DNA from: Actinomycetes bacterium
Lineage (GTDB): Bacteria > Actinomycetota > Coriobacteriia > Coriobacteriales > Eggerthellaceae
Direction of reading: 5' to 3'
Assembly: GCA_023403475.1 (NCBI GenBank)
Contig: JAEYEL010000015.1
Span: forward strand, 1 to 13,539
Length of the DNA: 13,539 bases
Below, piece after piece: positions 13,210 through 13,539 of the stretch (the stretch's first letter is position 1; every line of letters starts with the position of its first letter). A program made the position numbers and the translations under genes. The notes beneath the pieces are model-generated. The model saw nothing but the letters and a program-made list of their open reading frames with translations, was not told the DNA's origin and did no database searches.

Positions 13210-13527
13210 TTACGCGATTCTCACCTTCCAACGCTCAAGCTGGGGCAAAACGGCGCCCATAAGCGACACGGCCTCGTCAAGCGTCATGCCGGTGTTTTCC
13301 GAAAGCCGCGGGGCGCAGTCTTCTATCATAGCTTCCATGGTGGTCTCGTAAGTGTATTCTCCCTTGTCATAGCACCATTTGCAGAAGAGATCTGTCTTCG
13401 AACCATCCGCTTGGGTGCCGTATTGGGAAGGCTCAAGCAGCATGCCGCAGCTTTCACAGTAGTGCTCTGGCATCTCAAGCAAATGGGAAATAGGCTCTTC
13501 GAGCACGACGGAAATCAGCTTCAGCAT
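13210..13527 (-). CDS. Putative zinc-ribbon domain protein (start uncertain, at window edge)
   Basis: About 105 residues are visible. The sequence YCESCGMLLEPSQYGTQADG with a second CKWC pair (C24/C27 and C49/C52) and a conserved tail, MIEDCAPRL ... LPQLERWK, matches the family of small putative zinc-ribbon proteins that commonly begin at or near this knuckle. Function is unknown for the family; a structural zinc site is the only firm inference. The start is undecided: ATG at 13473 (MPEHYCESCG) fits the family length, ATG at 13527 is also possible, and the frame stays open to the window edge, so the gene could extend further. No good ribosome site precedes either ATG. Confidence 0.82.
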   Translation of the reverse strand: MLKLISVVLEEPISHLLEMPEHYCESCGMLLEPSQYGTQADGSKTDLFCKWCYDKGEYTYETTMEAMIEDCAPRLSENTGMTLDEAVSLMGAVLPQLERWKVRIA

Positions 13528-13539
13528 ATCGATGCCCGG

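Overview
The window looks like chromosomal DNA of an anaerobic, menaquinone-using actinobacterium of the Coriobacteriia (Eggerthellaceae-like). This is an inference from three things: GC-rich, cytosine/guanine-ending codon use; a soluble DMSO-reductase-family enzyme sitting beside a major facilitator transporter; and classical Men-pathway genes. No 16S rRNA or other taxonomic marker is present. No tRNA, rRNA, CRISPR array, insertion sequence or phage gene was seen.

Layout. (1) 1-130 holds two perfect ParB-binding parS palindromes, which suggests an origin-proximal location. (2) 140-4274, minus strand: menaquinone biosynthesis. menB (with a plausible promoter) is followed by an uncommon single-polypeptide fusion of MenE (acyl-CoA ligase) and MenC (o-succinylbenzoate synthase). 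The MenE half carries an in-frame, low-complexity, repeat-rich insert. (3) 4657-9660, minus strand: a molybdopterin oxidoreductase and its four-cluster ferredoxin subunit form a tight pair ending in an intrinsic terminator. A 12-helix MFS transporter and a small zinc-ribbon protein with a Gly-X-Pro tail follow. (4) 9999-10460, plus strand, divergent from the oxidoreductase: a VOC/glyoxalase-fold protein. (5) 10732-12033, plus strand: a Fic-fold protein with a C-terminal winged helix whose catalytic motif is badly degenerate, preceded by a leader dense in inverted repeats. (6) 12082-13539, minus strand: a 104-residue protein of unknown function, a single-domain rhodanese, and a small zinc-ribbon protein reaching the right edge.

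How the genes may work together. menB and menE-menC make three successive or near-successive steps toward the quinone used in anaerobic respiration (OSB formation, OSB-CoA formation, naphthoate ring closure). The oxidoreductase has no Tat signal and no membrane-anchor subunit is encoded here. It therefore looks cytoplasmic, and the MFS protein would move its substrate or product. This arrangement resembles, by general architecture only, the soluble bis-MGD reductases and catechol dehydroxylases of gut Eggerthellaceae; the substrate cannot be read from the sequence.

The most notable oddities are: the MenE-MenC fusion with its repeat insert; an Asp replacing a cluster-ligand Cys in the ferredoxin subunit; an apparently catalytically dead Fic protein; a 36-bp tandem repeat that carries the stop codon of the Gly-X-Pro protein; and several dyad-rich intergenic regions.
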